Assembly (NCBI GenBank): GCA_051881715.1
Contig: JBJEQK010000084.1
Location: forward strand, 1-12,551
Length of the DNA: 12,551 nucleotides
Source of the DNA: UBA1425 sp051881715
GTDB lineage: Bacteria > Bacillota > Clostridia > Oscillospirales > Acutalibacteraceae
Reading direction: 5' to 3'
Shown here: positions 1 to 6,618 of the stretch, one piece after another
Layout: each line of letters opens with the position of its first letter
Position numbering within the stretch: the first letter of the stretch is position 1
Notes under the pieces: model-generated
What the model was told of the DNA's origin: nothing
What the model saw: the letters and a program-made list of their open reading frames with translations, nothing else
Database searches by the model: none
Position numbers and translations under genes: made by a program

Positions 1-157
1 CGGATTGCGAAGCAAGATTTTTCGTCAGGTTGTACAGAAAGACCGCCGACTTGCTAACGCAAGTCAAGGGATTTTTGTGTAAGCTGACGGAATAAGATTC
101 AAGCAGGGCGTGCGCCGCGATTGGTGCGGTGTTGCCCTAAATAAAATGGTGAGGTGA
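1..157. other. upstream region of nrdR, possible gene 3' end
   Basis: No complete gene is visible here. All three plus-strand frames are open from the window edge: frame 1 stops at 55-57, frame 2 at 80-82 and frame 3 at 93-95. One of them could be the tail of a preceding gene, but none is recognisable. A second hairpin lies just before nrdR: AGGGC (105-109) pairs with GCCCT (134-138), with an inner CGCCGC/GCGGTG stem (113-118 with 126-131). It is followed by A-rich sequence, so it is not a rightward terminator. It could be a leader structure of nrdR. I see no convincing NrdR box or promoter in this stretch. Confidence 0.35.
48..76 (+). terminator. possible weak terminator before nrdR
   Basis: GACTTGC (48-54) and GCAAGTC (59-65) form a perfect 7-bp stem with a TAAC loop. 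Five Ts follow at 72-76. The 6-nt gap between stem and T run is longer than usual, so this may be a weak terminator or only a chance hairpin. Confidence 0.35.
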
Positions 158-163
158 TTGGCA

Positions 164-619
164 TTGAAATGCCCGTTTTGCAGTTTTGAAGAAAGCAAAG
201 TCATTGATTCCCGCCCCACAGACGAGGGGGAGCGCATCCGCCGCCGTCGGGAGTGCATCAGCTGCGGCAAGCGCTTTACGACATACGAGATCATCGAGAG
301 CGTGCCGATCATCGTTGTAAAAAAAGACAAATCCAGAGAGGTATTCGACCGCAGCAAGCTGTTCAACGGGCTTCTGCGTGCGTGCGAGAAGCGTCCGGTT
401 TCTTTGGATACGATCGAGCACGTTGTGTCCGAGATCGAAAGCAAGCTGCAAAATTCCCTTGACCGTGAAGTGACATCTACGCATATCGGTCAGCTTGCTA
501 TGGATTACCTGAAGGATATTGATGAAGTTGCCTATGTGCGGTTTGCCTCTGTCTACCGTCAGTTCAAGGATATCAACACCTTTATGGCGGAGCTTGCAAA
601 GCTGCTGGGTGAAAAATAA
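164..619 (+). CDS. nrdR: transcriptional repressor NrdR
   Basis: NrdR is the zinc-ribbon and ATP-cone repressor of ribonucleotide reductase genes; it senses ATP/dATP and binds NrdR boxes at nrd promoters. The 151-residue product fits the family's usual length of about 150. The zinc ribbon has C3-P-F-C6 and C31-I-S-C34, with the family's basic stretch at residues 25-29 (IRRRR). The ATP-cone follows from about residue 48 to 138, containing VVKKDKSREVFDRSKL. I chose the TTG at 164 rather than the in-frame TTG at 158: GAGGTGA at 151-157 is 6 nt from 164 but abuts 158, and the family begins M-K-C-P-F-C. A small membrane peptide gene follows after 12 nt and probably shares the transcript. The family assignment is very secure; local regulation is not visible. 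Confidence 0.97.
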   Translation: MKCPFCSFEESKVIDSRPTDEGERIRRRRECISCGKRFTTYEIIESVPIIVVKKDKSREVFDRSKLFNGLLRACEKRPVSLDTIEHVVSEIESKLQNSLDREVTSTHIGQLAMDYLKDIDEVAYVRFASVYRQFKDINTFMAELAKLLGEK

Positions 620-631
620 GGAGGTACCTGT

Positions 632-787
632 ATGGATTTCGGTGAAATTTTCGGCAAGATCAAGGACTTTTTCGGCGATGTGGTGGACTATTTTAAAAAC
701 TTTAAAGCAAGTTCCCTGTACAAGTTCGGCGACATGATCTATGCGATCGTGATGCTGATTGTCACGATCGTCAAAACCTTAACCTAA
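632..787 (+). CDS. 51-residue hypothetical membrane peptide
   Basis: This short gene starts with ATG at 632, 6 nt after a perfect GGAGGT ribosome site at 620-625, and lies 12 nt downstream of nrdR, ahead of a strong terminator. That layout argues that it is a real second gene of the nrdR operon. The product has an amphipathic, Phe/Asp/Lys-rich N-terminal half (DFGEIFGKIKDFFGD, about residues 2-16) and one hydrophobic helix near the C-terminus (about residues 36-50, YAIVMLIVTIVKTL). It has no signal-peptide cleavage site or cysteines. I do not recognise the family. It could be a small membrane-associated peptide; no function can be assigned. Confidence 0.75.
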   Translation: MDFGEIFGKIKDFFGDVVDYFKNFKASSLYKFGDMIYAIVMLIVTIVKTLT

Positions 788-799
788 CATACAAAGAAC

Positions 800-836
800 G
801 GAGCTGTGGTTTGGTTCACAGCTCCTATTCTTTTAT
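800..836 (+). terminator. intrinsic terminator of the nrdR operon
   Basis: GGAGCTGTG (800-808) pairs perfectly with CACAGCTCC (817-825), a 9-bp stem with an 8-nt loop. The T-rich tail TATTCTTTTA follows. It ends the nrdR transcript, and because the reverse strand also has a T-rich tail (GTTCTTTG) it may stop the facing minus-strand gene that ends at 833. Confidence 0.85.
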
Positions 837-1243
837 CTATATCGCCTTTTTCTGTGTGTATTTACAGCGCATATGCCGCCCGTCGCACCCAGCAGGAGCA
901 TACAGACGCTGCACAGCGCCAGTTTTCCGCCGAGACTGCCGTAAAAGGCGGCGCAAAGCACAAGCAGAAATAAACACATCGGTACTGCGGACAGAGCGCC
1001 ATAGAGGATGCCGCTTTTGCGGATCGTCTTTCCGGCAATGAATCCTGCGATGAACGACGGTACCAGACAACTGACAAAAGCGAGAATCAGCAGAATCATC
1101 CCGGACAGGTCGTTGCGAAGTGCCAGTGCGCAGGACAGAAGCAATGCTCCCACCGTCAGCGCAATGCCGACAACAGAAGCAATCAAAACTTTGAGCGCTT
1201 TTTCGAGATTTGGATTTTCTGTTTTACTGCGTTTTTTTGACAT
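833..1243 (-). CDS. TIGR04086/DUF3792-like membrane protein
   Basis: This gene encodes a 136-residue integral membrane protein with a short basic N-terminus (residues 1-16, SKKRSK...) and four predicted hydrophobic helices at about residues 19-42, 46-70, 79-101 and 106-127, ending in a basic tail (THRKRRYR). Length, topology, the FIAGKTIRKSG segment after helix 2 and the position directly after yajC match the TIGR04086 family of Clostridia, which is often found near yajC. Its function is unknown. The start ATG (1241-1243) is preceded 7 nt upstream by GAGGGGG, which forms part of the 3' arm of the yajC terminator hairpin, so expression may be structurally restrained. In other Clostridia this neighbourhood also holds scfA/secDF; none is seen here. 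Confidence 0.8.
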   Translation of the reverse strand: MSKKRSKTENPNLEKALKVLIASVVGIALTVGALLLSCALALRNDLSGMILLILAFVSCLVPSFIAGFIAGKTIRKSGILYGALSAVPMCLFLLVLCAAFYGSLGGKLALCSVCMLLLGATGGICAVNTHRKRRYR

Positions 1244-1244
1244 G

Positions 1245-1288
1245 AAAAATCCCCCTCATAGGATGGTAGTACATCTTATGAGGGGGAT
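1245..1288 (-). terminator. terminator hairpin between yajC and the DUF3792-like gene
   Basis: A perfect 12-bp inverted repeat (1249-1260 with 1277-1288, loop 16 nt) has five Us on the minus strand directly after the stem. It should terminate or attenuate leftward transcription from yajC. The 3' arm contains GAGGGGG, the only ribosome site for the gene starting at 1243, so the stem hides that site when it folds. Confidence 0.85.
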
Positions 1289-1305
1289 GATTTGTTTATG
1301 ACAGA

Positions 1306-1740
1306 TCAGTCGTCTCTTTTCTTGCTCTTCTTGCGGCTGGCTTCGCTCTTTTGCTTGCTTTCTTCCATCTTGGCAAGCTTTTCCGCCTCTGCAGCTTCCT
1401 TGGCCGCCTGACGTTCTGCTTCCATCTTCTCGTTGGCGGTATTGTTTGTGCCGACTGCCCAGCGGGTGACCTTCATTTTGCTGCGGTCTGCGCCGGTTTC
1501 AATAATCAAGCTGTCGTCCTTGACGGTAACGACGCGACCCATGATGCCGCCGATGGTGGTGATCTCATCGCCGATCTGGATGTTGTCACGCATGGCCTGT
1601 TCTTCTTTTTGTTTTTTCTTCTGGGGACGGATCATGACGAAGTACATGATGGCAAACATGGCAACCAGCATCAGAATCATGCCGATGCCGCCGCTCTGCT
1701 GGGTTGTGCCGCTTGCGGCTGCGAGGGTGATAATGTTCAT
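1306..1740 (-). CDS. yajC: Sec translocon accessory subunit YajC
   Basis: YajC is a small single-pass inner membrane protein associated with the SecDF-SecYEG protein export machinery. The product has 144 residues. After a short Gly/Ser/Thr N-terminus there is one hydrophobic helix (about residues 20-37, MILMLVAMFAIMYFVMI), followed by the family motif RPQKKKQKE and the conserved globular segment with GDEITTIGGIMGRVV. The C-terminal 40 residues or so are an added Glu/Lys/Ala-rich, probably coiled tail, making the protein longer than the common 90-110-residue form. The ATG at 1740 has a GGAGG site (1749-1753) 8 nt upstream and a good promoter. The usual partners secD/secF are not within the window. 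Confidence 0.96.
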   Translation of the reverse strand: MNIITLAAASGTTQQSGGIGMILMLVAMFAIMYFVMIRPQKKKQKEEQAMRDNIQIGDEITTIGGIMGRVVTVKDDSLIIETGADRSKMKVTRWAVGTNNTANEKMEAERQAAKEAAEAEKLAKMEESKQKSEASRKKSKKRDD

Positions 1741-1770
1741 AAATTAAACCTCCAAAACGTATTAAACATC

Positions 1771-1799
1771 ATTATAAAGGACAAACGTAAAAAAAACAA
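1771..1799 (-). promoter_or_regulatory. sigma-A-type promoter for yajC
   Basis: On the minus strand, TTGTTT (1794-1799) and a perfect TATAAT (1771-1776) are separated by 17 nt. The start codon of yajC lies about 30 nt downstream of the -10 box. Confidence 0.65.
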
Positions 1800-1814
1800 G
1801 AGGAAACTGAAAAA

Positions 1815-2033
1815 TTATTCCAAAGAAAAGTCCTCTGCACTGAAAAGCGGCAGCTGCGCTTTCTTTTGCGGAACACGCTTGAGCGGATCATACTGAAAAC
1901 GCCTGCAATGAGAATCGGGCTGCATGATCCCTTTTTTGACGCAAAGGATGCAGCTGTCGTCGCAGGACTTTTGCCCATGGGCACAATACGCGCAGGCTGG
2001 TTTGATTTTTTTTCGGACAAGGGATTGCTTCAT
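1815..2033 (-). CDS. six-cysteine small protein, conserved hypothetical
   Basis: The 72-residue product has six cysteines: C14-x2-C17, C24, C28-x2-C31 and C43. These are followed by a basic, Pro-rich tail containing YDPLKRVP and an acidic end. The cysteine spacing suggests a small zinc-binding or Fe-S knuckle, but this is inference. From memory, similar short proteins with a CxxC pair and a YDPLKRVP tail recur as uncharacterised proteins in Ruminococcaceae genomes. The ATG at 2033 is preceded 7 nt upstream by AAGGAGC (2041-2047), and a promoter lies just upstream, so it is probably transcribed on its own. No signal peptide or membrane segment is present. No clear terminator follows before yajC's promoter. 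Confidence 0.8.
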   Translation of the reverse strand: MKQSLVRKKIKPACAYCAHGQKSCDDSCILCVKKGIMQPDSHCRRFQYDPLKRVPQKKAQLPLFSAEDFSLE

Positions 2034-2055
2034 ACTTTTCGCTCCTTACCGATAG

Positions 2056-2084
2056 AGCATACCATAAACTTGCCACTTTTGCAA
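2056..2084 (-). promoter_or_regulatory. promoter for the six-cysteine protein gene
   Basis: On the minus strand, TTGCAA (2079-2084) and TATGCT (2056-2061) are spaced by 17 nt, ending about 22 nt before the start codon. It begins close behind the stop codon of the upstream DUF4363 gene. Confidence 0.5.
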
Positions 2085-2093
2085 GCAAAATGG

Positions 2094-2456
2094 CTACAAA
2101 ATATTTTCAAAGGACAGGGAAACCGATTCCCGTACACCGTCGAGCAGATGCAGACAGCGTATACAGCTCACACGGTATCGTTCTGCATCATTTGTGAGAT
2201 CCGGCAGGCTTTCAATCTCTGTTTGCAGGTCGGAAAGATCGCTGTGTATCAGGAAGATATGAAAAATTTTTGTGCTCTTTTTCCATTGCAAAGCGATCTT
2301 TTCCCCGGAAAGCGCCGGCGATACATCCGCATAGACAGCATTCTCCAAAGCTTCCCCTAAGGAGGCAAACTGCTTTTGAAGCAGGAAATAACTGCTGACA
2401 GACAAGCTCAGCGCCAAAAGCAGCAGAATGACAGACAGTATCACACGTTTTGTCAT
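2094..2456 (-). CDS. DUF4363 family protein
   Basis: The 120-residue product begins with a single hydrophobic helix (about residues 5-26), acting as an uncleaved anchor or signal peptide. It continues into a soluble, mostly helical domain that should face the outside of the cell. It is translationally coupled to the upstream DUF421 gene by a 4-nt ATGA overlap at 2453-2456. A small membrane-anchored partner directly behind a DUF421 gene is the typical context of DUF4363 (PF14276) in spore-forming Firmicutes, and size and topology agree. The family has no established biochemical function; the overlap suggests the two proteins act together. The family assignment rests largely on context. Confidence 0.75.
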   Translation of the reverse strand: MTKRVILSVILLLLALSLSVSSYFLLQKQFASLGEALENAVYADVSPALSGEKIALQWKKSTKIFHIFLIHSDLSDLQTEIESLPDLTNDAERYRVSCIRCLHLLDGVRESVSLSFENIL

Positions 2457-3130
2457 GGCTTTTCCTCCTTGCGTATACAGGTTACAACGCCCTTTTGGTC
2501 TGCTGTCAGCAGTAAAATCTCCGTGATCGGGATCCCGCTTTGACGCACGATGCTGTTCAGCTTCTTTTTATCCATGCCGCATAGTGAAAAATTTTCGTAC
2601 TGTATTTTCCCGTCATAGATCACAGGGCACACAATGCCTGTATCCTGTACCGATATTTCCAGCATTTCAGCCGTGACATTCCGTTTCGGCGGTTTAAGCT
2701 GCAAACTGATCTTGCCGTTGGATTCCAAAATGGCATACTGCACCTGCGTTAAATCAAACACATCCTTTTCTCGCATCGCTTCCATCAAATCGTCCAGTGT
2801 AATGCGTGTTTTTTTTAATGCGCCCTGATCCAGCGTACCCGCACGGATCACTGTGATGGGATTGCCTTGAGACAGTTTACGGAATTTTTCGGATTTCACA
2901 CATATGGCGGACAGCAGGATCTCCAACGCCGTCAGCATAAACACCGCCATAATGGAATTTAAAATGGGTGTATCATTGTTCTCCAAGGGAATTGCCGCAA
3001 TTTCCGAAAGCAGAATGGTGATCACCAGTTCCGAGGTCTGCAATTCACCGATCTGCCGCCGTCCCATCAAGCGCATACAGACGAGTATCAGCAGGTAAAG
3101 AATCAATAATCGGATCAGTTGTACAGCCAT
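2453..3130 (-). CDS. DUF421 family membrane protein (YetF/YcaP-like)
   Basis: The 225-residue product has the DUF421 layout. Hydrophobic helices occupy about residues 4-20 and 55-78, with a further hydrophobic stretch around 33-48. The conserved MGRRQIGELQTSELVITILLS segment lies at 22-42. A soluble domain of about 140 residues follows, containing GNPITVIRAG and TLDDLMEAMREKDVFDLTQVQYAILESNGKIS, hallmarks of the family. DUF421 proteins are membrane proteins with a cytoplasmic or lumenal alpha/beta domain; in spore formers some relatives occur in spore membranes, but the molecular role is unknown. The ATG at 3130 has a strong AAGGAGG site just upstream. The gene heads a two-gene operon with the DUF4363 gene and diverges from the ROK kinase operon. 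Confidence 0.93.
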   Translation of the reverse strand: MAVQLIRLLILYLLILVCMRLMGRRQIGELQTSELVITILLSEIAAIPLENNDTPILNSIMAVFMLTALEILLSAICVKSEKFRKLSQGNPITVIRAGTLDQGALKKTRITLDDLMEAMREKDVFDLTQVQYAILESNGKISLQLKPPKRNVTAEMLEISVQDTGIVCPVIYDGKIQYENFSLCGMDKKKLNSIVRQSGIPITEILLLTADQKGVVTCIRKEEKP

Positions 3131-3183
3131 TTTTTCGCCTCCTTCCTTTTAGTATGGACGGCAAATATATGTTTAATCAACAG

Positions 3184-3212
3184 TTGACGAAAAGCACAAT
3201 ATCCGCTATAAT
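3184..3212 (+). promoter_or_regulatory. promoter of the ROK-SIS-GH2 operon
   Basis: TTGACG (3184-3189) and a perfect TATAAT (3207-3212) are separated by 17 nt; transcription should start near 3219, just ahead of the AAGGAG site at 3225-3230. An 11-bp palindrome TCAACAGTTGA (3177-3187) overlaps the -35 box and could be a small operator, though it may be chance. No equally good promoter is visible for the divergent DUF421 gene. Confidence 0.8.
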
Positions 3213-3237
3213 TGTGTAGATCAAAAGGAGTGAGGAT

Positions 3238-4182
3238 ATGGACGCTTGGATCGGATTGGACATCGGCGGCACCAAATGTGCGACTGTTTGTGCCTTGCCC
3301 GGTGAAACGCCGGTGATTGTAGATAAAATACGCTTTGAGACAGCAGATTGTTCCGGCTGGCAGTCGGTGCTGGATGCACTGTCCGAAGCTGTCAAAACGC
3401 TCTCGGCGCGCAATGCGGCGCATATCCTCGGAATCGGTATCAGCTGCGGCGGACCGCTGGACAGCCGTAGGGGACGCATTCTTTCGCCGCCGAATCTTCC
3501 TGGGTGGGATGATGTGCCCATCGTGGATTATTTCACGGAAAAATTTCGTGTGCCGGTCTTTTTGCAAAACGATGCCAACGCCTGCGCCGTGGCAGAATGG
3601 AAATTCGGTGCCGGAAAAGGGTGCCGAAACATGATTTTTCTGACCTTCGGCACGGGACTTGGAGCGGGGCTTATCTTGGACGGAAAGCTTTACAGCGGCA
3701 CCAACGATATGGCAGGGGAGGTCGGACACATTCGGCTTGCGCAGGATGGTCCCATCGGCTACGGCAAGCACGGCTCCTTTGAAGGGTTTTGCAGCGGCGG
3801 CGGTATCGCAAGGCTTGCTTTGCAGATGGTTGCGCAGTACAGCGGCGAAACCGGACTTTCGGCGGAAAACTTGACCGCAAAGTCCGTTGCAGACGCCGCA
3901 GAGCGGGGAGACGCTTTTGCAAAATCGGTTTATCATGCCTGTGGAAAACGGCTCGGTCAGGGGTTGTCCGTTTTAATAGATATCCTAAATCCCGAGCGCA
4001 TCGTGATCGGCAGTATTTTCGCACGTTCCGGGCATCTTTTGCGCGATGCCATGCAAGAAGAATTGGAAAAGGAAGCCTTGCCTTTGGCAGCGTCAGTCTG
4101 TCAGATCGTGCCCGCAGAGTTGGGCGAGTCTATCGGCGACTATGCGGCGCTGGGCGTTCTGGTTTCCGGTTTGGAGGGTTAA
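3238..4182 (+). CDS. ROK family sugar kinase, zinc-motif-less
   Basis: ROK kinases phosphorylate hexoses such as glucose, N-acetylglucosamine or N-acetylmannosamine using ATP. The 314-residue product has the N-terminal phosphate loop DIGGTK (residues 8-13), the catalytic aspartate D112 in QNDANA, a glycine-rich FGTGLGAGLI phosphate-binding segment, and the sugar-contacting GEVGH with H164. There is no N-terminal DNA-binding domain, so this is a kinase rather than a ROK repressor. The usual zinc motif CxCGxxGCxE is replaced by IGYGKHGSFE, so all three cysteines are lost while the glycines and glutamate remain. It is the first gene of an operon with an SIS-domain protein (3 nt downstream) and a GH2 hydrolase. 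The sugar substrate cannot be named from sequence alone. Confidence 0.93.
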   Translation: MDAWIGLDIGGTKCATVCALPGETPVIVDKIRFETADCSGWQSVLDALSEAVKTLSARNAAHILGIGISCGGPLDSRRGRILSPPNLPGWDDVPIVDYFTEKFRVPVFLQNDANACAVAEWKFGAGKGCRNMIFLTFGTGLGAGLILDGKLYSGTNDMAGEVGHIRLAQDGPIGYGKHGSFEGFCSGGGIARLALQMVAQYSGETGLSAENLTAKSVADAAERGDAFAKSVYHACGKRLGQGLSVLIDILNPERIVIGSIFARSGHLLRDAMQEELEKEALPLAASVCQIVPAELGESIGDYAALGVLVSGLEG

Positions 4183-4185
4183 AAA

Positions 4186-4836
4186 ATGATTGAAGAAATT
4201 TTACAGGATCTGATCGCGCGGTATCCGTCTCTGTCGGAACTGTATGACGATCTATATGTGGCGTATGATTTGATCTGCAGCTGCTATGACGCCGGTGGAA
4301 AGCTTCTGCTGTGCGGCAACGGCGGCAGTGCGGCAGACTGTGACCATATCGTGGGCGAGCTGATGAAAGGTTTTCTGCTGGAAAGAAAACTGCAATCGCA
4401 GGACAGAGGCTACTTTGAAGATCTGGACTATGCCGCAGGACTTGCAGACAGGCTTCAGGGCGGCTTGCCGGCGATCTCTCTGTGTACGCAGGGTGCACTG
4501 ATGACTGCCTATGCCAACGATGTGGATCCCGAAATGATTTTTGCCCAGCAGGTTTGGGTTTACGGCAAAAACAGCCCGGATCTTCTGATTGCTTTGAGTA
4601 CCTCCGGCAATTCCGCCAATGTACTGCGTGCGGTGGAAACAGCGAATGCGCTGGGACTGGACAGCATCGGCATTACCGGTGCTAAGGGCGGCCGGCTCAA
4701 AGAGCTTTGCACGGCGTGCATTTGTTTGCCGGAAACGGAAACATACAAGGTGCAGGAGCTGACTCTGCCGGTATATCACGCACTGTGTGCCGCTGTGGAA
4801 AACAATTATTTTGGCGAGCAAAACACATATAAATAA
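4186..4836 (+). CDS. SIS-domain protein, GmhA/DiaA-like
   Basis: The 216-residue product is a single SIS domain, a fold that binds phosphosugars. Residues 43-51 (CGNGGSAAD) and 138-143 (STSGNS) are the two phosphosugar-binding loops typical of phosphoheptose isomerase GmhA and DiaA. Between them, residues about 64-100 form a longer, acidic and aromatic insert (LQSQDRGYFEDLDY and following). It is too short for the MurQ etherase and lacks the glutaminase domain of GlmS. It starts 3 nt after the kinase stop, using a GGAGGG site inside the kinase's last codons, so the two are translationally linked. The reasonable role is isomerisation of the phosphosugar made by the kinase; true heptose chemistry is doubtful because no other heptose genes are seen. 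Confidence 0.88.
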   Translation: MIEEILQDLIARYPSLSELYDDLYVAYDLICSCYDAGGKLLLCGNGGSAADCDHIVGELMKGFLLERKLQSQDRGYFEDLDYAAGLADRLQGGLPAISLCTQGALMTAYANDVDPEMIFAQQVWVYGKNSPDLLIALSTSGNSANVLRAVETANALGLDSIGITGAKGGRLKELCTACICLPETETYKVQELTLPVYHALCAAVENNYFGEQNTYK

Positions 4837-4848
4837 AGGAGAAAAACT

Positions 4849-6567
4849 ATGTCTGATTTGATTCCGCGTCCCGAATATCCCAACCCGCAGTTTGAACGTG
4901 CCGATTGGGTAAACCTAAACGGCGAATGGCAGTTTGAGATCGACCACGGAAAAACAGGCCGTGAGCGCAAAGTCTATGAAAAGCAATCGCTTGCCGACAC
5001 AATTCTTGTACCGTTCTGCCCGGAAAGCGAGCTGTCCGGCATTGGCTACAAAGATTTTATGCCGGCTGTCTGGTACCGCAAGGTTGTGAGCATCCCGCAG
5101 GAAAAACTGCAAGGTCGTGTTTTTCTGCATTTCGGTGCAGTGGACTATGAAGCATTCCTGTATGTAAACGGTGCTCTCGTCGGTTCCCACAAGGGCGGCT
5201 ACATCCACTTCAGCTTTGATATTACGGACTTTGTCCATGCCGGTGAAAATGTGATCGTGCTTTGCGCTGAGGATGATTCCCGCAGCAGTATGATTCCCAG
5301 CGGCAAGCAGAGCGGTAAATATGATTCCTACGGCTGTTTCTATACGCGCACAACAGGTATTTGGCAGACTGTCTGGCTGGAATACGCACCGAAAGCGTAT
5401 ATCCGTTCCTTGCGGGTATATCCGAATTTTAAAGACGGTACGGCCGCCATTCAGGCAGATGTCTGCGGCAGCGGCATTTTCAAGGCTGAGGCGTTCTTTG
5501 ACGGTCAAGCGGTCGGCTCCTTTGAAGCGCGGACGGACGGCAGTACGGTTTGCGGCACACTCCGCCTCTCCCAGATCCACCTCTGGGACATTGGGCAGGG
5601 CAATCTGTACGACTTAAAGCTGACCTTCGGTCAGGACTGCGTAAAGAGCTATTTCGGTCTGCGCAATGTGCGTATGGACGGCTGGAAATTCATGCTCAAT
5701 GACCGCAGTGTATTCATGCGTCTCGTCCTCGATCAGGGCTTCTATCCCGACGGCATTTATACGGCCAAGGATGAAAAAGAACTTTTGAAAGATATCGAGC
5801 TTTCCCTTGCCGCAGGTTTTAACGGCGCTCGACTGCACGAGAAAGTGTTTGAGCCTCGCTTCCTGTACTACTGCGACAAAATGGGCTATCTGGCGTGGGG
5901 CGAGTACCCCAACTGGGGCATTGACTATTCCGATGCCAAAGCCATGGCGGCAGTTCTGCCCGAATGGATGGAAGAGATTGCAAGAGACTTCAACCATCCT
6001 TCGATCATCGGCTGGTGTCCTTTCAACGAAACTTGGGATTTCGAGGGTCGCTTGCAGTGGAACGAACTGCTGCGCATGATTTACCGTACCACAAAGGCGC
6101 TGGATCCCACACGCCCCTGTATTGATACCAGCGGCAATTTCCATGTGGAAACCGACATCTATGATGTACACAACTATGAGCAGAACCCGGAAATCTTCAA
6201 GGCAGAATATGATAAACTCATGACGGATAACGAGCTTTACGACCAGCATCACAATCACCGCGGCACCCAGAAGTGGAACGGAGAGCCGACTTTTGTCAGC
6301 GAATACGGCGGAATCCGCTGGGCAGGCGAGGGGGCGCCCGGCTGGGGATACGGCGAAGCGCCAAAGACCGAGCAGGAATTCTTGGAGCGCTACAAGGGTT
6401 TGACGGACGCACTGCTGGACAACGACAAGATGTGCGGCTTGTGCTACACACAGCTGTACGATGTGGAGCAGGAAGTGAACGGTCTGTATACATACGCTCG
6501 TGCGCCGAAGTTTGATATGGAATTCTTCCATACCGTAAACAGCCGAAAAGCGGCAATCGAGGACTAA
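4849..6567 (+). CDS. glycoside hydrolase family 2 (beta-galactosidase/beta-glucuronidase-like)
   Basis: The 572-residue product has the GH2 order: a jelly-roll sugar-binding domain (about residues 12-170, with LNGEWQFEID and VWYRKVVSIP), an immunoglobulin-like domain (about 180-265), and a TIM barrel to the end. The acid/base catalyst is E394 in NHPSIIGWCPFNETW and the nucleophile is E485 in FVSEYGG. No signal peptide is present, so it acts in the cytoplasm on an imported glycoside. It lacks the extra C-terminal domains of large GH2 enzymes and is close in size to bacterial beta-glucuronidases, but the exact specificity (galactoside, glucuronide, mannoside or arabinoside) cannot be read here. 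An AAAGGAG site overlaps the end of the SIS gene, and the start is 12 nt after its stop, as expected for the last gene of the operon. Confidence 0.95.
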   Translation: MSDLIPRPEYPNPQFERADWVNLNGEWQFEIDHGKTGRERKVYEKQSLADTILVPFCPESELSGIGYKDFMPAVWYRKVVSIPQEKLQGRVFLHFGAVDYEAFLYVNGALVGSHKGGYIHFSFDITDFVHAGENVIVLCAEDDSRSSMIPSGKQSGKYDSYGCFYTRTTGIWQTVWLEYAPKAYIRSLRVYPNFKDGTAAIQADVCGSGIFKAEAFFDGQAVGSFEARTDGSTVCGTLRLSQIHLWDIGQGNLYDLKLTFGQDCVKSYFGLRNVRMDGWKFMLNDRSVFMRLVLDQGFYPDGIYTAKDEKELLKDIELSLAAGFNGARLHEKVFEPRFLYYCDKMGYLAWGEYPNWGIDYSDAKAMAAVLPEWMEEIARDFNHPSIIGWCPFNETWDFEGRLQWNELLRMIYRTTKALDPTRPCIDTSGNFHVETDIYDVHNYEQNPEIFKAEYDKLMTDNELYDQHHNHRGTQKWNGEPTFVSEYGGIRWAGEGAPGWGYGEAPKTEQEFLERYKGLTDALLDNDKMCGLCYTQLYDVEQEVNGLYTYARAPKFDMEFFHTVNSRKAAIED

Positions 6568-6584
6568 AACAGCGCAAAAAATTG

Positions 6585-6618
6585 AGCCGGATGGAAACCC
6601 ATCCGGCTGTTTGTTTTA
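6585..6618. terminator. bidirectional intrinsic terminator
   Basis: AGCCGGATGG (6585-6594) pairs with CCATCCGGCT (6599-6608), a perfect 10-bp stem with an AAAC loop. The plus-strand tail is GTTTGTTTTA. On the minus strand the stem is followed by CAATTTTTTG, so it can end both the GH2 operon and the facing gene, whose stop codon is at 6616-6618. Confidence 0.92.

Noticed and set aside
158..163. TTG start at 158 for nrdR
   Set aside because: It abuts the GAGGTGA site; the TTG at 164 has proper spacing and the family's usual first residues.
1351..1896. 181-residue plus-strand open frame across yajC
   Set aside because: Antisense to yajC, His/Cys-rich by chance of the reversed codons, and runs through the yajC promoter.
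3115..3936. 273-residue open frame on the minus strand
   Set aside because: It is antisense to the clear ROK kinase gene, has no family features, and would overlap the divergent DUF421 start and the operon promoter.
5614..6531. 305-residue open frame on the minus strand
   Set aside because: Shadow of the GH2 gene; its codons mirror the catalytic barrel and it has no ribosome site or recognisable domain.
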